From: Capitulum mitella
Lineage: Eukaryota; Arthropoda; Thecostraca; Pollicipedomorpha; Pollicipedidae
Assembly: GCA_030062745.1 (NCBI GenBank)
Contig: CP099854.1
Coordinates: 4,625,301 to 4,689,300, forward strand
DNA: 64,000 nucleotides
Reading direction: 5' to 3'
The notes below the pieces were generated by a model. It saw only the letters and a list, made by a program, of their open reading frames with translations. It made no database searches and was not told the DNA's origin. How positions within the stretch are numbered: the first letter of the stretch is position 1; the number at the start of each line of letters is the position of its first letter. Below, piece by piece: positions 12,701 to 24,270 of the stretch. A program made the translations under genes and the position numbers.

Positions 12701-12860
12701 GTCGGTACCGCCTGACCACTGATGTACCACTGAACTGATGAGAATGCGGTACAGTCTACCAGTTCAGGCCTAGGAATAGGGTGGTCCATTGTTTTGGCAT
12801 CAGTAATGTGGGGTAAGTACTAGCTATCACGAGCAGAAGCATAAAAAGGAAACTTTGTTG
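9771..12860. other. Tract without recognised gene
   Basis: Holds an inverted repeat at 10268-10317 and scattered open frames up to about 130 codons on both strands. A minus-strand frame at 11200-11484 is the most protein-like but matches no family I know. No paired splice signals or promoter were recognised. Confidence 0.4.
10268..10317. repeat. 11-bp perfect inverted repeat
   Basis: CCCAGCATGAC (10268-10278) and GTCATGCTGGG (10307-10317) around a 28-nt, T-rich loop. Followed by TTAA, so it may be the end of a decayed TTAA element. Confidence 0.65.

Positions 12861-12919
<59 letters not shown>
12861..12919. repeat. (TA)n microsatellite
   Basis: About 59 bp of nearly pure TA dinucleotide with a single G interruption. 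Confidence 0.95.
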
Positions 12920-15900
12920 CGAAGTCGTCATTATACCTAAAGGTTAAATTAACTTGAAAATGATATCACCGCAGATGTCACTGCTAGACTGTGGAGGAAT
13001 TCGAAGCTTGGCTAAGCAAATTAAGCGGCGGGCCTTAATCTGAACCGCTGACACACACAGATGCGCAGCAAGCATCAGTTCTGAGATCTTCTGCGAAGAT
13101 GCCTTTTGGACAATACTGTGTTGCTTTGTTTTCGTTGAACTTGTCAACGGCCATGGCACGGCGCAAGTCTGTTGCGTGCGATGATTGCATATCGTCGATT
13201 CGTTTTCCTCACCGTCATTTTCAGGATCAATGGCATCAGCAAAAAATAGATAAATGAGGAAATGAAGTCATAATGCGCCTGCCAATTATGTCCTAATTGA
13301 CAAACAGTTGCGGCGTGACGGTTTCACCTCTTCTTCAAAGGCTGGGTAGACCATGATTTATAATCCGTCACTGGAAGCCACATTTTACCGGGACATGGCC
13401 CGCCTATCTCGACACGCTCCGGACACTGAAAGATGCCGGATGTAAACGCACTAGGCGCTGGCTAGTCCGAACACACGAGGAGCTGCCACAAACGTGGCCA
13501 GATTTGAGCTCGTCAGGCGCTTGCAGACCTGCACACGCCTAATTACGCAAGACGCAAGAATCCCTAATGCTGCCAGATCCGAGTGCGCCAGATCGGACCC
13601 AGGCCCGTGAGATGCTGCCAGATGCGCGTCCGCCGGCCGCTGCCAGATCTGGGCCCGCCACAGCTGGCTGGCGGCGCCGGCAGCCCGCGGGCGCGCTGGG
13701 CCGGCCGGCCGACGTGACCTGATGGCGCCGAGCCAGCGGCCGCCCTGCCAGCGGCGGCGGCCGGTGACTCACGCCGGCGCTGTTTGTCTTCGTTTGTTCG
13801 GCGCCGGCGGCCGCCGCGCCGCCCGGGCGGGGCCGCCGGCGCCCTCAGGGAGGGCGGCGTGGTGGCTGTCCTGTCTCTTCTGAGCGACTGGTGGCCGCTG
13901 TCCCCTCCCCCAGACCAGCACCAGCACCAGCATGCCAGCGCTGTTTCCAGTCGGGAATCAGGGCGGGCTTCTGCTTCGACGGCGCCATTACTGTCCAGAC
14001 GCAGCCTTGTGCTTGATTCACGCCAAGTGAATTGATTCACCGCCTGATCCACTGCGCTGGCAATCGATTCTGATTGTGATTCACGGCAGCTCTTCAAAAG
14101 ATGAATCGATTCATCTGTGATTCAGTGGTGATTGAATGACAAGACTCGATTATGATTCTGATCCACTGCGGTTTCAAAGCGAATCCATTTTGATTCTGGT
14201 TCACAGCTAAAGCATGAAACTACTGAATGAATTCACAAAGTCGACTCGAAAGGAAGAGGCTGGGGACCTGAGGGTTCCCGAGTTATTTCGTTCCATGGTG
14301 TTATGTAATATATGTAAGCGTGTGCATGTGCATGGTTACGATGTATTTCTGTAATCTTAGGCTACTCAGTTTTTCCTTTGTTTTGACACATGTACCTTGT
14401 GGCATCGTCCGTGGTTGTGGCCGTTTATTCTACTTTAATAAATACTTGGAAATATTTTGTCTAAAATTGCGCAAAAAATGGAAAAAGGCTGGCATCGACA
14501 TTTAACAGCTTATCAGATGGGTCCCGATCGCAGGAATATCTCCAGGATTGCTCTAGCCGTAGCGACTTGGTACCAAGTAAATGGCGACTTGTCATGGCTT
14601 TTAGACAATGGTGCGTGAAGTCATTTTAAATGCCGGTTATGTACGAAATTTTCCCTGCATTCTACACGCGGTGTTTCCCTAACTCGAGTTTTAATTGTCT
14701 AGCCATTATGAATATCAGCTGTTCATCAGTCGCAAGTGATTCAGCTCATCTTACATACGTCACACGGTGGAAACATCTACGAAAGGACAACGCTCAGCAC
14801 ATAACAATGTAAATAAGAAGTCCAAAACACATGCTCGACATCCTTCTGGAATGCACAGATCAAGGCGAAGCGCCTCTCAGTGGCTTGGTCCTCGCCGCAG
14901 CACATAATCCTCGCCGGGTATAAGATTTTCACTTACGCCCGGATGAATGAAAATTGCCGGTTGTCTGTACCTCTCCTGATCAAGATAAAGTAACGAGCAA
15001 AACTGGCGTTTAGCACGTTTCTTCCTGATTTGACTGGTATCTAGTCTGGCAAATGCAGATCACCCGGGGACTCTTTAGATCACAGTGAAATGGTTGGCGT
15101 CTCCGCTACACCTCTGCATCCCAGCTGGCAAACCATGCCCTTACAGCGACCTGGTTTTAAAACTGATCGAGCGTTGTAGTCAGCCGCTTTTCTCGAGGTC
15201 GACGTCACGAAAATGAAATGTGAAATATAGCTGCTGGCCTTAATCACGCCGCCAGTGATAAAATAGATGCCTGGTTATTACGGATTATAATTTTGAATAC
15301 TGAAGGGTAAAAATACTTTTCATAGCTGAAATCGCAAGGTAAATTACCCCGCGACCCGTTTCTTTTTATTCAGGCTGTGTACACCCATTAATACCGTTAA
15401 TCAAACCGGATTTCTGAATGTTTGCATGCTTACCTACCATCTTGTTTAAATGCAATTTACAGATTACTCTTGAATTACTCTTGATGTTTCTTGAACAAAA
15501 ATTTGGTAAGCATGCAAATGCGTCAAGCCTGCTCAGACCTGCTCAGACCTCAAACCTGCTAGTCCGTGCTGCTACCCGCAATATTGTTTGAAAATTAGCA
15601 AACGCTGCACCTCAAAAACTGCAAGCCAGAAACTGAAATTGCTGCTCTGTGGAAAATTTCAACGTCTCGGAAGGCTTTAACGTAAATCCACGTGAGGAAA
15701 ATCCCGAGGGGGCACGTTTAGAAGAAACAGAAAAGTGCGCATATTGCGAATATAAATAACTGCATTGTTTTGCGTGCCAAACGATAATTTTCCACTTTCA
15801 ATGTTACAGCCTTATGTTTTAGCATACAGCCCATTTTGTACGGCTGTCTCTCGTCAGGCGGTCTGGCTGATGGAGACACACGGACTTTAGATGTAATCAA

Positions 15901-15929
15901 ATTTCCGTAAAAGTTAAATGACGCATGTT
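12920..15929. other. Tract without confident gene
   Basis: A GC-rich island at 13560-13990 holds repeats around TGCCAGATC and a minus-strand donor (GTGAGT, ending at 13767). A minus-strand ATG near 13990 is followed by MAPSKQKPALIPDWKQRW. These could be exon ends, but no full exon can be closed. From 14230 to 15929 no structure was seen. Confidence 0.35.
14005..14225. repeat. GATTC-rich dispersed repeat, copy 1
   Basis: Built of GATTC/GAATC words (AATCGATTCTGATTGTGATT, then GATGAATCGATTCA). It aligns to 28720-28880 and, inverted, to 24040-24270. Confidence 0.65.
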
Positions 15930-16629
15930 TTAACCCTCGCCGGTTGAGAAGGGTCCATGCCACTTCCCTCAAGCAGTGCTTCCGGAACCACGACAGAACG
16001 GTGCATGACAGCGCCATGAAATTTGACATAGCTAGCGATACATTCATTGCACATGTTTTGAAAACAGAGTGATCCAAGGTCATATCAGGTCAACGAACTG
16101 TGACGTCACTCCTGAAGGATTTCAGGACGATTTTTGCGCCAAATGTTTTTTTTACTGTTTTAGGGCAATAGGAATGCACAAACGGCAGACGACGGGTATG
16201 AAATCGGTTCATAATGGTAGTCCACATGCAAACAATTCATTTTAGATAGATCAATGACCTCTTCAGGGTCAAGCGAGGTCAGGAACCTAACATGACTTGT
16301 TTTGATCTTAGAACATTTCTACGCTATTTTTGTCACTGAATACGCTTAAGCACAAGATTTTAGGCCAAGTTGGGGCCCAAATGTGCCGTTTTTAAATTAA
16401 GAAAATCGATTTATTGTTCCCGAACATAAAGTCTGACTTGACCTATCACACCACTGGCTGGCCTGACCTGGATCAAAAGGGGTATCTTTGGGTCCCTTGG
16501 GCACAGAGCTATTGATTGCTTTTTGTCCCGAGGCCCCAGCTCAATTAGGGGCCAAATGACGAAAGGAGTGCATACTACTCCCGTCGTCTTCAGTGCGAAT
16601 GAAAATCCCTCCCCTCCGGCGAGGGTTAG
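15930..16629. mobile_element. TTAA-type MITE, family 2
   Basis: Left end TTAACCCTCGCCGG, right end CCGGCGAGGGTTAG: a perfect 13-bp inverted repeat TAACCCTCGCCGG within TTAA (left) and the one-base variant TTAG (right). Length 700 bp. The inside has AGGTCA half-sites and no coding frame. The related left end TTGAACCCTCGCCGG recurs at 42439. Confidence 0.7.
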
Positions 16630-19600
16630 AACGCTCGTTAATGATCAGAAGTTAACTGATTCGAGTTAACTGACCATTCATGCACCATGTAGCCATCTAT
16701 TGTTCACGTCTGATTCACGCCATGCACGTCCCAGCTTCCAACTACTTAGATTCGAGGCCCCACATGACCTTAGATAGATCACTGTCTTTCAAAATCTGAT
16801 ATCTTGCCACGCATTTGTCAAAAATGTCCTGCTTAGAAAACTGGCCCGATATCCCACCAGACTCCTGAGGATGAAGCCAAAATATGGCAAGATCAATAAA
16901 AAAAGGCTTGAAAGACCTGAGGAATAGCGTCATAACTTGGTGACCTGATGTGAAAAGGTAGTTGTGGATCTGGGAAAGATGCGGGCAGCTTGGAAGGTTT
17001 AATATCAAAAGCTTCAGGCCTTTGTCACTGACCTTTTATCATCGGAGTAACAAAAACCTCATCGGGTGTTGGCAACCACCCGCTTCGTCCGGAGAAGGCT
17101 AAGTCCTTCGAGGGCCGTTATTGTTCCGTTTTGTCATGCAGTTTTCACAGTGCAATATTTGCTAAACTTCAGTATAGATGTTACTAGGGTGTGTGTGTGT
17201 GTGTTGCATCGTCTCCTCCAAAAACAAAACCAAAACAAAAAAGCGAAATTTTTGTGAAGAATGCTATTTCCAAGCTCTGCCGCAATGTTCTACGTTTTGG
17301 AAGTGAGTGCCATATTCGAACCTTTTTAATGCCAGAGGAAATTCATTTTAAAACCACATTTGGAAAAAAGATAGGCAGGCCAGCTTGGTTTGTTACTAAA
17401 GGCCTCCCATGATACGGGAAAGCTTACTGCGTGCTGATTTTTCATATTATTATTATGAGTTATTCATATGAGTCAGTCATTTGTATTACTGTAGTAATTT
17501 CTAATACTAGCTAATCCTTAACAGAACATAGCCCAATAGATAGTCACATTCATTACTCGCATTTCGTCTCGGAAACATGAAGCGTTGTTTAAACTGATCA
17601 GTTCAGTCTGAGTTTGACTAGCCTTTTTCTCAAACATTCAGCACAGGTGCATAAACATCTGACTGAGATGAAATGACATCTAAGAGCCGAAAAACAACGC
17701 ATCCTAAGAAACAATCACATTTTCATCAGTCTCCAGTAGCAGAAAGCAGTTACACCCGACAAGCATCAGTCGACCCAATTGGGACTAAAACGGCCTAAAT
17801 GCTCCAGACAATCTCTGACGCAAGCGTTGCTACAATGGCGAGGTGTTCGGCGTGGAGGCGAGAAAGAAACGAGCGTCTCGTGATAAGAGAGAATGGCAGC
17901 CGCCGGCGGCTGGGTCTGGAAGATGCAGCACGGCAGAGCAAGCGGGACTGTCCGGGCAGGCACGTAGCCGGGGGAGGGGGAGGGGGTATAGGGGCCATGC
18001 CCCCCGGGCCAAGCGGTCTTCACAAGGTATTTAGCAATTGGGCAGGAATAAGGAAGGGTGAACATACATACGCTGCGAAAGCAAACATTATATGCGTTTT
18101 CCTGTGCGTTAAACATGAGGTAAATTACATAAAATTGCCGCCGTTTCCTATAAATTTCGTAGCATCCTAGTGACGCATGACAAAACATGACATTTGCCCA
18201 CCCCATCCTGAGGAAAAGATCCTGGCTACGTGCCTGCGTACGGGGATTCGTAACGTCTAGAAAACCAGCCGAAAACGCGCGAGTCTGTCACGGAGACACG
18301 GCAGCTCGGCGGACGATTCGCCGTCCGCCGGTCGCCCGTCCCGTGAAGACGCCGGTCCTGTCTCAGTTTGTGACGTCACCCACGTGACGTCACCAGCCGG
18401 ACTGCTGCCAGGACCGGAGGCGCGCGGTCACGGCGGCCGGACCGTGCGCTGTCCCAGCGGCAAAGCCTGAAACCCTGTCGCGATGAGACCGTGCCAGCGC
18501 ACCCTGGAGTAGGACTAGGGTTACCCTAGAACACCCGACACTTCCTTTTGCAGGGAAGAGCAGAAAGGGTCGCGTGGGTTGGACGGTTATTTTAGGATAT
18601 CCTTGATGAGGGAGGGATGAATGTCATGTCGCGACAGAGATGGACAGGACTGCACCGTTAGCAGCATGGAGAACATTTTTCATTCCCGTTTTTTTCTTCT
18701 ACGATTTCCTAGGACTTTTTCAATTTCTAGGATAAGGTGAAACCTAATGTGTTTCATCCCAATGCTAGTTCCCTTTGAGATATCCCTGAATAAGCAGGGA
18801 TATCACTGGGTATCCCTGAAAACAGTCATCTGAGCGGCTCGATCAGGCCATGCCAGGACTCTTTTTACAGACTCTTTTACAGACATTCCTTTCGTTGGAA
18901 ATGGGGTTAGCATGTCCCACGGTCCCCCTTTTGGTTGGAAAGATGCATTTTTTACGTTTAAAACATGTTTTGGCTACTTTTCGAAAATAGCGAAACAAAG
19001 TTGCCATAATCCAGAGAAATCAGCATTTCGGAGAAGGTTAGGTCACGTGGATGGAGATTCGTCCCCCCTCCCCCCAGCAGATGGTCTTGACCGTCCTTAC
19101 TGCCAGATCCACGCGCACGGGGCAAATCCAGAAATTTCCCCGGATTTGGGGGCGACGGGATTTGGTGAGGCTCCGAGCCGCCAAAAAGGTGCCGCAGGTG
19201 CCGTCAGTGAGGCAAATTTAACAATCATATGTCACATTTTTGTCCTAATGTTCTAAAATAAGGTGCCATGTATACCAAAGGACTAGCCAAACCTATCTGT
19301 TGCGTTTCGATTGGGATGTAAAAGTTTTTCTTGCATGTTAAACATCGTCTGGCACACTGATGCTGCCGTGCTGCATTTCGTACGGAAATGTACATTTTAA
19401 TCCGTCACTTTGGATGATGACTATACTACATCAGAAAAGCTACCATAATAAGACCCCCATGCCCCACCCCTCAAGATCTGCTAAAACGTGACAGGGTGAG
19501 CTCTGTCACCCCTTAATCAAGCGCTGTTTGCTGGTGAAGGGACGATCGTTATGCGCCTGTCTCCATGCCGGCGCGCAACTGTCTCTGGTGGTTCAGCGTT

Positions 19601-20205
19601 AGTCGGCTACAACTGTCACTTCGTGCAGTGCGACGCGCCAGAAAGCAGGTACGCATTCTGCAGGCGTGCGCCCTGCAGCCACAGACAGTTTGAGAGGGAA
19701 AGGTGGGCGCCTGCCAGTGACCACTTGACGGAGGAATCGTGGGGGCGCAGAAACGGAAAATGACTTTTACGCGCCTCAGTTTGACAGCAGAACCACACGG
19801 CCTTTTACGCGTCTTCCAGGTTTTCAGAGTAATTAATTTTTTTCCGCCCCCAGGTCTCTTCGCATACCCAGAACACCAGCCGTGCTTGCGTCATTTGGCC
19901 TGTCGCGTCTTCCGGGAACACCTCAAATGCAATGATGGCCTAGCAGCCTCACATTGCGTTCGCCGAACCATGAGCAATGCGGGACAGCCTAGCAGCTCAG
20001 GCGTCAGCCACGCCAAAGGCTGGTTTGTAAGGTTACTCACGGATAGGAAAGATGGTAAAGCACGTCGCACATGGACAGTGTTTTCTGACGAGAAACAGCC
20101 GACAAAAAACACCACCAAAACCACACTTTAAACGCCTGCACCCACCCTCAAAAACAGCAGCCACCTCCCGCGCTCCCGCCAGCCACCGCATCCCCACTCC
20201 GCCGA
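16630..20205. other. Tract without confident gene
   Basis: Mixed dispersed-repeat sequence. The plus and minus frames at 17766-18206 overlap each other and contain the poly-G/GCCATGCCCCC type of repeat seen elsewhere in the window. At 19853-20022 (plus) a polypyrimidine-AG and a GTAAGG donor bracket an open frame, but the peptide is unrecognised. Confidence 0.35.
18371..18392. promoter_or_regulatory. Two CREs around an E-box
   Basis: TGACGTCA at 18371-18378 and 18385-18392 (14 bp apart) with CACGTG at 18381-18386, in a CpG-rich patch. It resembles a bZIP/bHLH-bound promoter or enhancer; no transcript could be assigned. Confidence 0.45.
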
Positions 20206-20210
20206 CTCAC

Positions 20211-20224
20211 CTGTCGTTCTCCAT
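20211..20224 (-). CDS. Short first coding exon of a minus-strand gene
   Basis: Minus-strand ATG at 20224 in the context GAGGATGGAG, followed after 14 nt by a perfect donor (ACAG|GTGAGT, 20205-20210). It encodes MEND plus two bases of the next codon (phase 2). The exon sits about 200 nt downstream of a TATA box in a CpG-rich patch, which is the layout expected of a gene start with a short coding first exon. Following exons should lie below 20205 and were not identified, so the product is unknown. Confidence 0.45.
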
Positions 20225-20426
20225 CCTCACCCCTGCCGAGCCGGGAACCTCGCACACCGGCGCACCGCCGCGGCCACCCGCGCCCCAACACCTGCCGCCG
20301 GCGCCGCCAACTCGCCGGCCGTCGTCCTTGCTCTCGGCCCGGCGGCGGCGGCGGCGGAGCCCGCTATTCCTGGAGCGGCGGCGCACCACTTGGCGGGAGA
20401 GACGGGGCCGTGTTTGAGCGCGCGGA

Positions 20427-20436
20427 TAAATATACC
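20427..20436 (-). promoter_or_regulatory. TATA box, CpG-rich promoter
   Basis: GATAAATATACC on the plus strand reads GGTATATTTATC on the minus strand, inside a GC-rich stretch (20150-20620). It is placed for a minus-strand start near 20400. The same sequence could also act as a TATA element for the plus strand. Confidence 0.45.
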
Positions 20437-20639
20437 GCGGATCGGCCGCGGCGGGGAACAGAGGCGGTGCAGGTGTCGCGCCCTGGTCAGGGGCAGGTGC
20501 CTGGAGGGGTCTGCGGAGCACGCGGCCACAGGGAGGAGGGCCATCAGTTGCGGGCAGTGATCCAGGCAGCAGGGTCATCAGCTGAGGCCACGAGGATTCC
20601 AACCGCCGTGCGAGATACCGTTTGGAACAGTCAGGATGT

Positions 20640-21341
20640 TGCCTTTTGAGACGAGACGGCGGAGATCAGGAGCCGCATTCCCCAGAACACAGTACCCGGC
20701 CACACACGGCAGACACTGTGCAGTTGTCTGCAAACCAATCAAACCAAATCAAATCAAGCAAATGAAGCAGGATGGCGGGAACACGCAGGCGGCGGTGGAA
20801 ACCTCGCGAAAAAAACGGGCCGAACAGGCTGCGGCCCAAAACTTGACGGCAGCAGCACCCCGTGAGGTGGCGCTGCCTCCCCGGACCAGTGACGAACATC
20901 CGGACAGGTGGCTCTGCCGTCTGCCGGTGCTGCGCTCTGCGACTCTGCGCTGGAGGAAATCGGCGCTTCGGCAGCACTGACGAGGGCGACGCCGCCCGGC
21001 ATCGCAGCCGTCAGGCGGTGCTGTGCTGCGATGTGCACTGGATGCTGACCGGGCGAGGCTGATTATCTCTCTGGGCAGCGCCTTCGCGAGCGTGCCCAGT
21101 AAACTGCAGTCTCCTGGAGGGGGCTATTTAAAAAACGCTGAGCAACAATATACCCTACCGAGCGAGGAATCATAAACAACTGCTTTCATGATTTACCGTC
21201 GATAATGACTTGATGACGTCACGAAACGGCTGTTGTCTGCATTCCACCGTGGTACTGACGTAACGCAAGCAACCAAAGGCAGAACCACCATGCAGCACCT
21301 GTGAACATCCTGACATTTACAACCGTCCAAACAGGCGCTCG
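20640..21341. other. Intergenic tract between two minus-strand genes
   Basis: GC-rich to 21060, then mixed. No exon was recognised. Overlapping frames on both strands are composition effects. Confidence 0.4.
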
Positions 21342-21347
21342 TTTATT
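21342..21347 (-). terminator. Candidate poly(A) signal for the HMG gene
   Basis: TTTATT on the plus strand gives AATAAA on the minus strand, about 600 nt downstream of the HMG gene's stop codon. Confidence 0.4.
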
Positions 21348-21941
21348 ATCAGCCAACGACGGCGAGATCAACAGCAGGTCGGTCGGGCCGCTGTCACGTG
21401 GAAAACGCACACGCGGAGAGACCCGCCACTGCAAAGACGACCCGCCGAAACCCGCGGCCGACGCTGCAGGGGACTCGGGGTGCCGAGTCCCGAGTCCCGT
21501 GAGGAGCCCGAGGAGTCCGGGGAGTCCGAGGAGTCCGGGGTTCCCGGCCGGGTGGCCTCCTCGAGGGGCGGCGGCGGGCCAGCCGCCGGCCCGCCGCGGG
21601 CGGCCCTCTGAGGCACTCCGGCCTGTCCAGTGTGCGGTCGGCTGCTGGGCTGGACGGTCGGGGTTTGGCGGACCGCACGGCCCGACGCCGGACCGCCGGC
21701 GACCTCTGCCCAGCCGGACCAGCAGCGCCGACAGAACCGAGACGCCAGCCGGGCGGTCAGCTGGTCCGTCTGCTCCCGCGTAGGCTGTGTGTTCGGCTGT
21801 TCAGTCCGTGGTCATCTGTTCAGCTGGACATTTGGTCAGCTCCCTCGTCTGCTGTGTGGTCTGCTGATCAGCCCGCGGTGGCGTCAGCTGTTCAGTCCGC
21901 TGTGGACGGCCGTCCAGTCCGCTGTTCAGTCCGCGGCGCGG

Positions 21942-22097
21942 TCAGCTGACGAGGCTGGCGCGCTGCGAGTCGCCGCTCCAGTGGTTCATCACGCCGAACA
22001 GGGTGGGCACCAGCAGCAGGGCCTCCAGCTGGTCGGAGAGCAGGCGGCCGTCGCTGCGGACCGCCTCCAGCTCGGCGGAGCCGGCGGCCCGCCGCGC
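21942..22097 (-). CDS. HMG-box gene, last coding exon
   Basis: After an acceptor (CCGGCAG, 22098-22104) the minus strand reads 51 residues to TGA at 21942-21944, starting in phase 0 as required by the preceding exon's phase-0 donor. The peptide is helical, with a Leu-rich centre (LLSDQLEALLLVPTLFGVMN), and ends HWSGDSQRASLVS. It probably continues the coiled coil of the previous exon and forms the C-terminus. A poly(A) signal lies about 600 nt on. The exon is supported by splice sites, phase and a terminal stop. See the HMG exons at 31130-31281 and 32303-32455 for what the gene is. Confidence 0.6.
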   Translation of the reverse strand, partial: ARRAAGSAELEAVRSDGRLLSDQLEALLLVPTLFGVMNHWSGDSQRASLVS

Positions 22098-22123
22098 CTG
22101 CCGGCACACCGCACCACACACTG

Positions 22124-22398
22124 TCAGGTCAGGTCAGGTCAGGTCAGGTCAGGACAATACAAGACAAGGCATGACATGACAAGACAAGACAAGACAAAAC
22201 AAAACAAAGCAAGACAAGACACAGTAAGACAAGACAAGGCAATACAAAACAAGAAAAAGACAAGGACAGAACAGAACAGAACAGGACAGGACAGGACAAG
22301 GCAAGGCAAGGCAAGACAAGACAAGATAAGACGGAACAGAACAGAACAGAACAGAACAGAACAGAACGGAACAGAACAGAACAGAACAGGACAGGACG
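22124..22398. repeat. Pentanucleotide array 1, starts with (TCAGG)6
   Basis: Six exact TCAGG units (22124-22153) run into drifting 5-mers (CAAGA, CAAAA, CAGAA, CAGGA). The phase of five is kept for much of the array. It lies in the last intron of the HMG gene. The minus-strand frames rich in S-C-P-V-L are repeat shadows. Confidence 0.9.
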
Positions 22399-22575
22399 CA
22401 TGGCATGGCATAAGTTAACGGGCAGCCACATGACAACAAATGTGGCCCATTTTCCTGGGCTACCCAGCAAAACAGAACTCAAAGCATTAAGAGGGAAGTC
22501 TGTGTGTTGTACTATGGTGAATGACATGTATGTATGTCTGGGAATCCAATCATTTCCTATAAATAAACAATGTAG

Positions 22576-22812
22576 GTTGCAGGAAAGGACAGGACATGCG
22601 GGACAGGACATGTCACGCCAGGTCACTTTAGATCAGGTCAGGTCAGGTCAGGTCAGGTCAGGTCAGGTCAGGTCAGGACAGGTCAGGACAGGACAGGACA
22701 GGTCAGGCCGCGTCAGGTTAGGCTGGATCAAACCGGCGCAGGCCTGGCCAGGCCAGGTCAGGCCAGGCTCGGTAAGGTTACATCAGGTCAGGTGACGTCA
22801 CATCAGGTCAGA
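22576..22812. repeat. Pentanucleotide array 2, contains (TCAGG)9
   Basis: Nine consecutive TCAGG units at 22633-22677, then degenerate 5-mers (CAGGA, CAGGC). Same intron as array 1, separated by about 180 bp of unique sequence. Confidence 0.9.
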
Positions 22813-23357
22813 CTCGGTTGCATCGGGTCACGGTGTAACGGTCAGCGCACAAAAGACCGATTATGCCAGAGCCAGGGTCGCAAGACCAGACCGAGTCTGC
22901 CCGTGCTAGACAAGCCCCATTCCGACCAGACCGGACCAAAACAGACCCGGTCAGGTGAGACGGTGAGGCCAGACCAGAACCAGACCAGACCAGGGCAAAG
23001 ACAAGGTCTGGGCAGTCCGACGGGCTAACGGTGCGGGCGTGGTGATAACAAGCACCAGCGGCCAACATCAAAAGGCACTAACTGGCCCGTTAGAAGACTG
23101 TCTTCAAATGCTCAGTCTCAAACACAGGACACCAGACCGGAAATATTCCAAATTCCCTCTCAAAATTCTCAAAAACTCTCAATCACAAAGCAGTCCAAAA
23201 GATGACGCACACTTAAGTTTTACAATGGGAAGCAACAATGGAAACAACCAGGATTCTCTAGCACCAAACATACCGGAATCAGTGGCCCGTACGCGCCCGC
23301 TGGCGCCAGTTCGACATGACTCGCGAGGGAGAGGGTGCTGGACTGCAGCATCCTCAC

Positions 23358-23449
23358 CTCCAGCTCCGACAGCTGCTGCTCCAGCTGCTGCTGCTGCTGA
23401 CTCAGCCGGTCACTGAACTCCTTCAGGAAGTGTACCTCCTGTTCCCGAC
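23358..23449 (-). CDS. HMG-box gene, coiled-coil exon
   Basis: Minus-strand exon between an acceptor (GGCGCAG, 23450-23456) and a donor (GAG|GTGAGG, 23351-23357). Two leading bases complete the codon left by the previous exon's phase-1 donor, making Arg. Thirty codons follow, including FLKEFSDRLSQQQQQLEQQL and ending SELE. Regular Leu/Val spacing and a Gln run indicate a coiled coil, probably for dimerisation. It exits in phase 0, matching the last exon. A CAG/CTG run encodes the five glutamines. Confidence 0.65.
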
Positions 23450-23467
23450 CTGCGCCGACAACACCGT

Positions 23468-23766
23468 CCCCCATCAAACACTGAACAAACCGTCCAATAA
23501 CGACCACACCTGTCCCCTGTCAGACTCAGTACAGACGTGCGAAACTGACCGCGCCGGCTCCCCTGTCAGACACTGTACACAGGGTCTGAAACTGACCACA
23601 TCGATCCCCTGTCAGACACCGTAAAGACCGCCTGAAACTGACAGCACCGGTCCCCTGTCAGACAGTGTACACGTCTGGAAATGACCACACCAGTCCCCTG
23701 TCAGACACTGTACAGACCGTCTGAGAACGACACACTGCCCAGTCGAACAGTGTACAGCCCGTATTT
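23468..23766. repeat. 46-bp minisatellite, about six units
   Basis: The anchor CCCCTGTCAGAC starts at 23514, 23560, 23606, 23652 and 23695, with degenerate units before and after. Typical unit content is CACTGTACAGACCGTCTGAA then ACTGACCACACC. It lies in the HMG gene intron, next to the coiled-coil exon. Confidence 0.9.
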
Positions 23767-23895
23767 CACCGACCACGACTGACGCGGTTGGCTCATTCAA
23801 GTTCACTCGGTACGTTCCTGCCACGGCGGGCGGTCGCTACGTGACCGGGCCACCCATCCACACCCTCGACGGGGGCCACCCCACGCGGCCGCCGC

Positions 23896-23991
23896 GCCGT
23901 GGCGGCCACGGAAAAGCTTCGCCGGTAGCCGGACTCGAACCCGGGCCCTTCCCTCCGGAGTCGAACAGGCGGGCCACAGGACCACGCCTCC
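23896..23991 (-). mobile_element. tRNA-derived SINE, family 2, copy 1
   Basis: The minus strand begins GGAGGCGTGGTC and has a pol III B box (GGTTCGAGTCC) followed by GGCTACCGGCGA. The A box is weak. The same head and B-box context occur at 34600-34683. Confidence 0.6.
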
Positions 23992-24039
23992 CTCCGGCGG
24001 CGGCGGCGGCGTCGCCCGCAGGCCACAGCCGAGGTTCAA

Positions 24040-24270
24040 GCTGGGCTTCAAATCGATTCGGTAGACTGTGGATCGGTCCGGTAATTTCATGTCGTCTTGA
24101 ATCGGAATCAGAATCGATGCACTTCAAGACCTCTGTGAATCAGCGTCGCGTCAAAGATTTGCTGCCATTTAATCGCCACTGAACCAGAACTGAATCGTTC
24201 CACTTTCTCAAGAGCCGTTTTCAATCGGACTCAGAACCGATCTCCAGTTCGGTGAATCACGTCGCGCATC
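24040..24270 (-). repeat. GATTC-rich dispersed repeat, copy 2 (inverted)
   Basis: The reverse complement reads ATCGGTTCTGAGTCCGATTG and then a C-G-G-C-T-C-T-T block. It aligns with the repeats at 14005 and 28720. Confidence 0.6.

Noticed and set aside
19853..20022. Plus-strand exon with strong acceptor and GTAAGG donor
   Set aside because: Peptide unrecognised, composition ordinary, and no partner exon found. Kept only as a weak possibility.
22139..22626. Long minus-strand frames rich in Ser, Cys, Val and Leu
   Set aside because: Pure read-through of the pentanucleotide arrays; a 5-bp period keeps all frames open.
23514..23740. CRISPR-like array
   Set aside because: A 46-bp period with no constant-length unique spacers and all parts repeating: a minisatellite in an animal intron.
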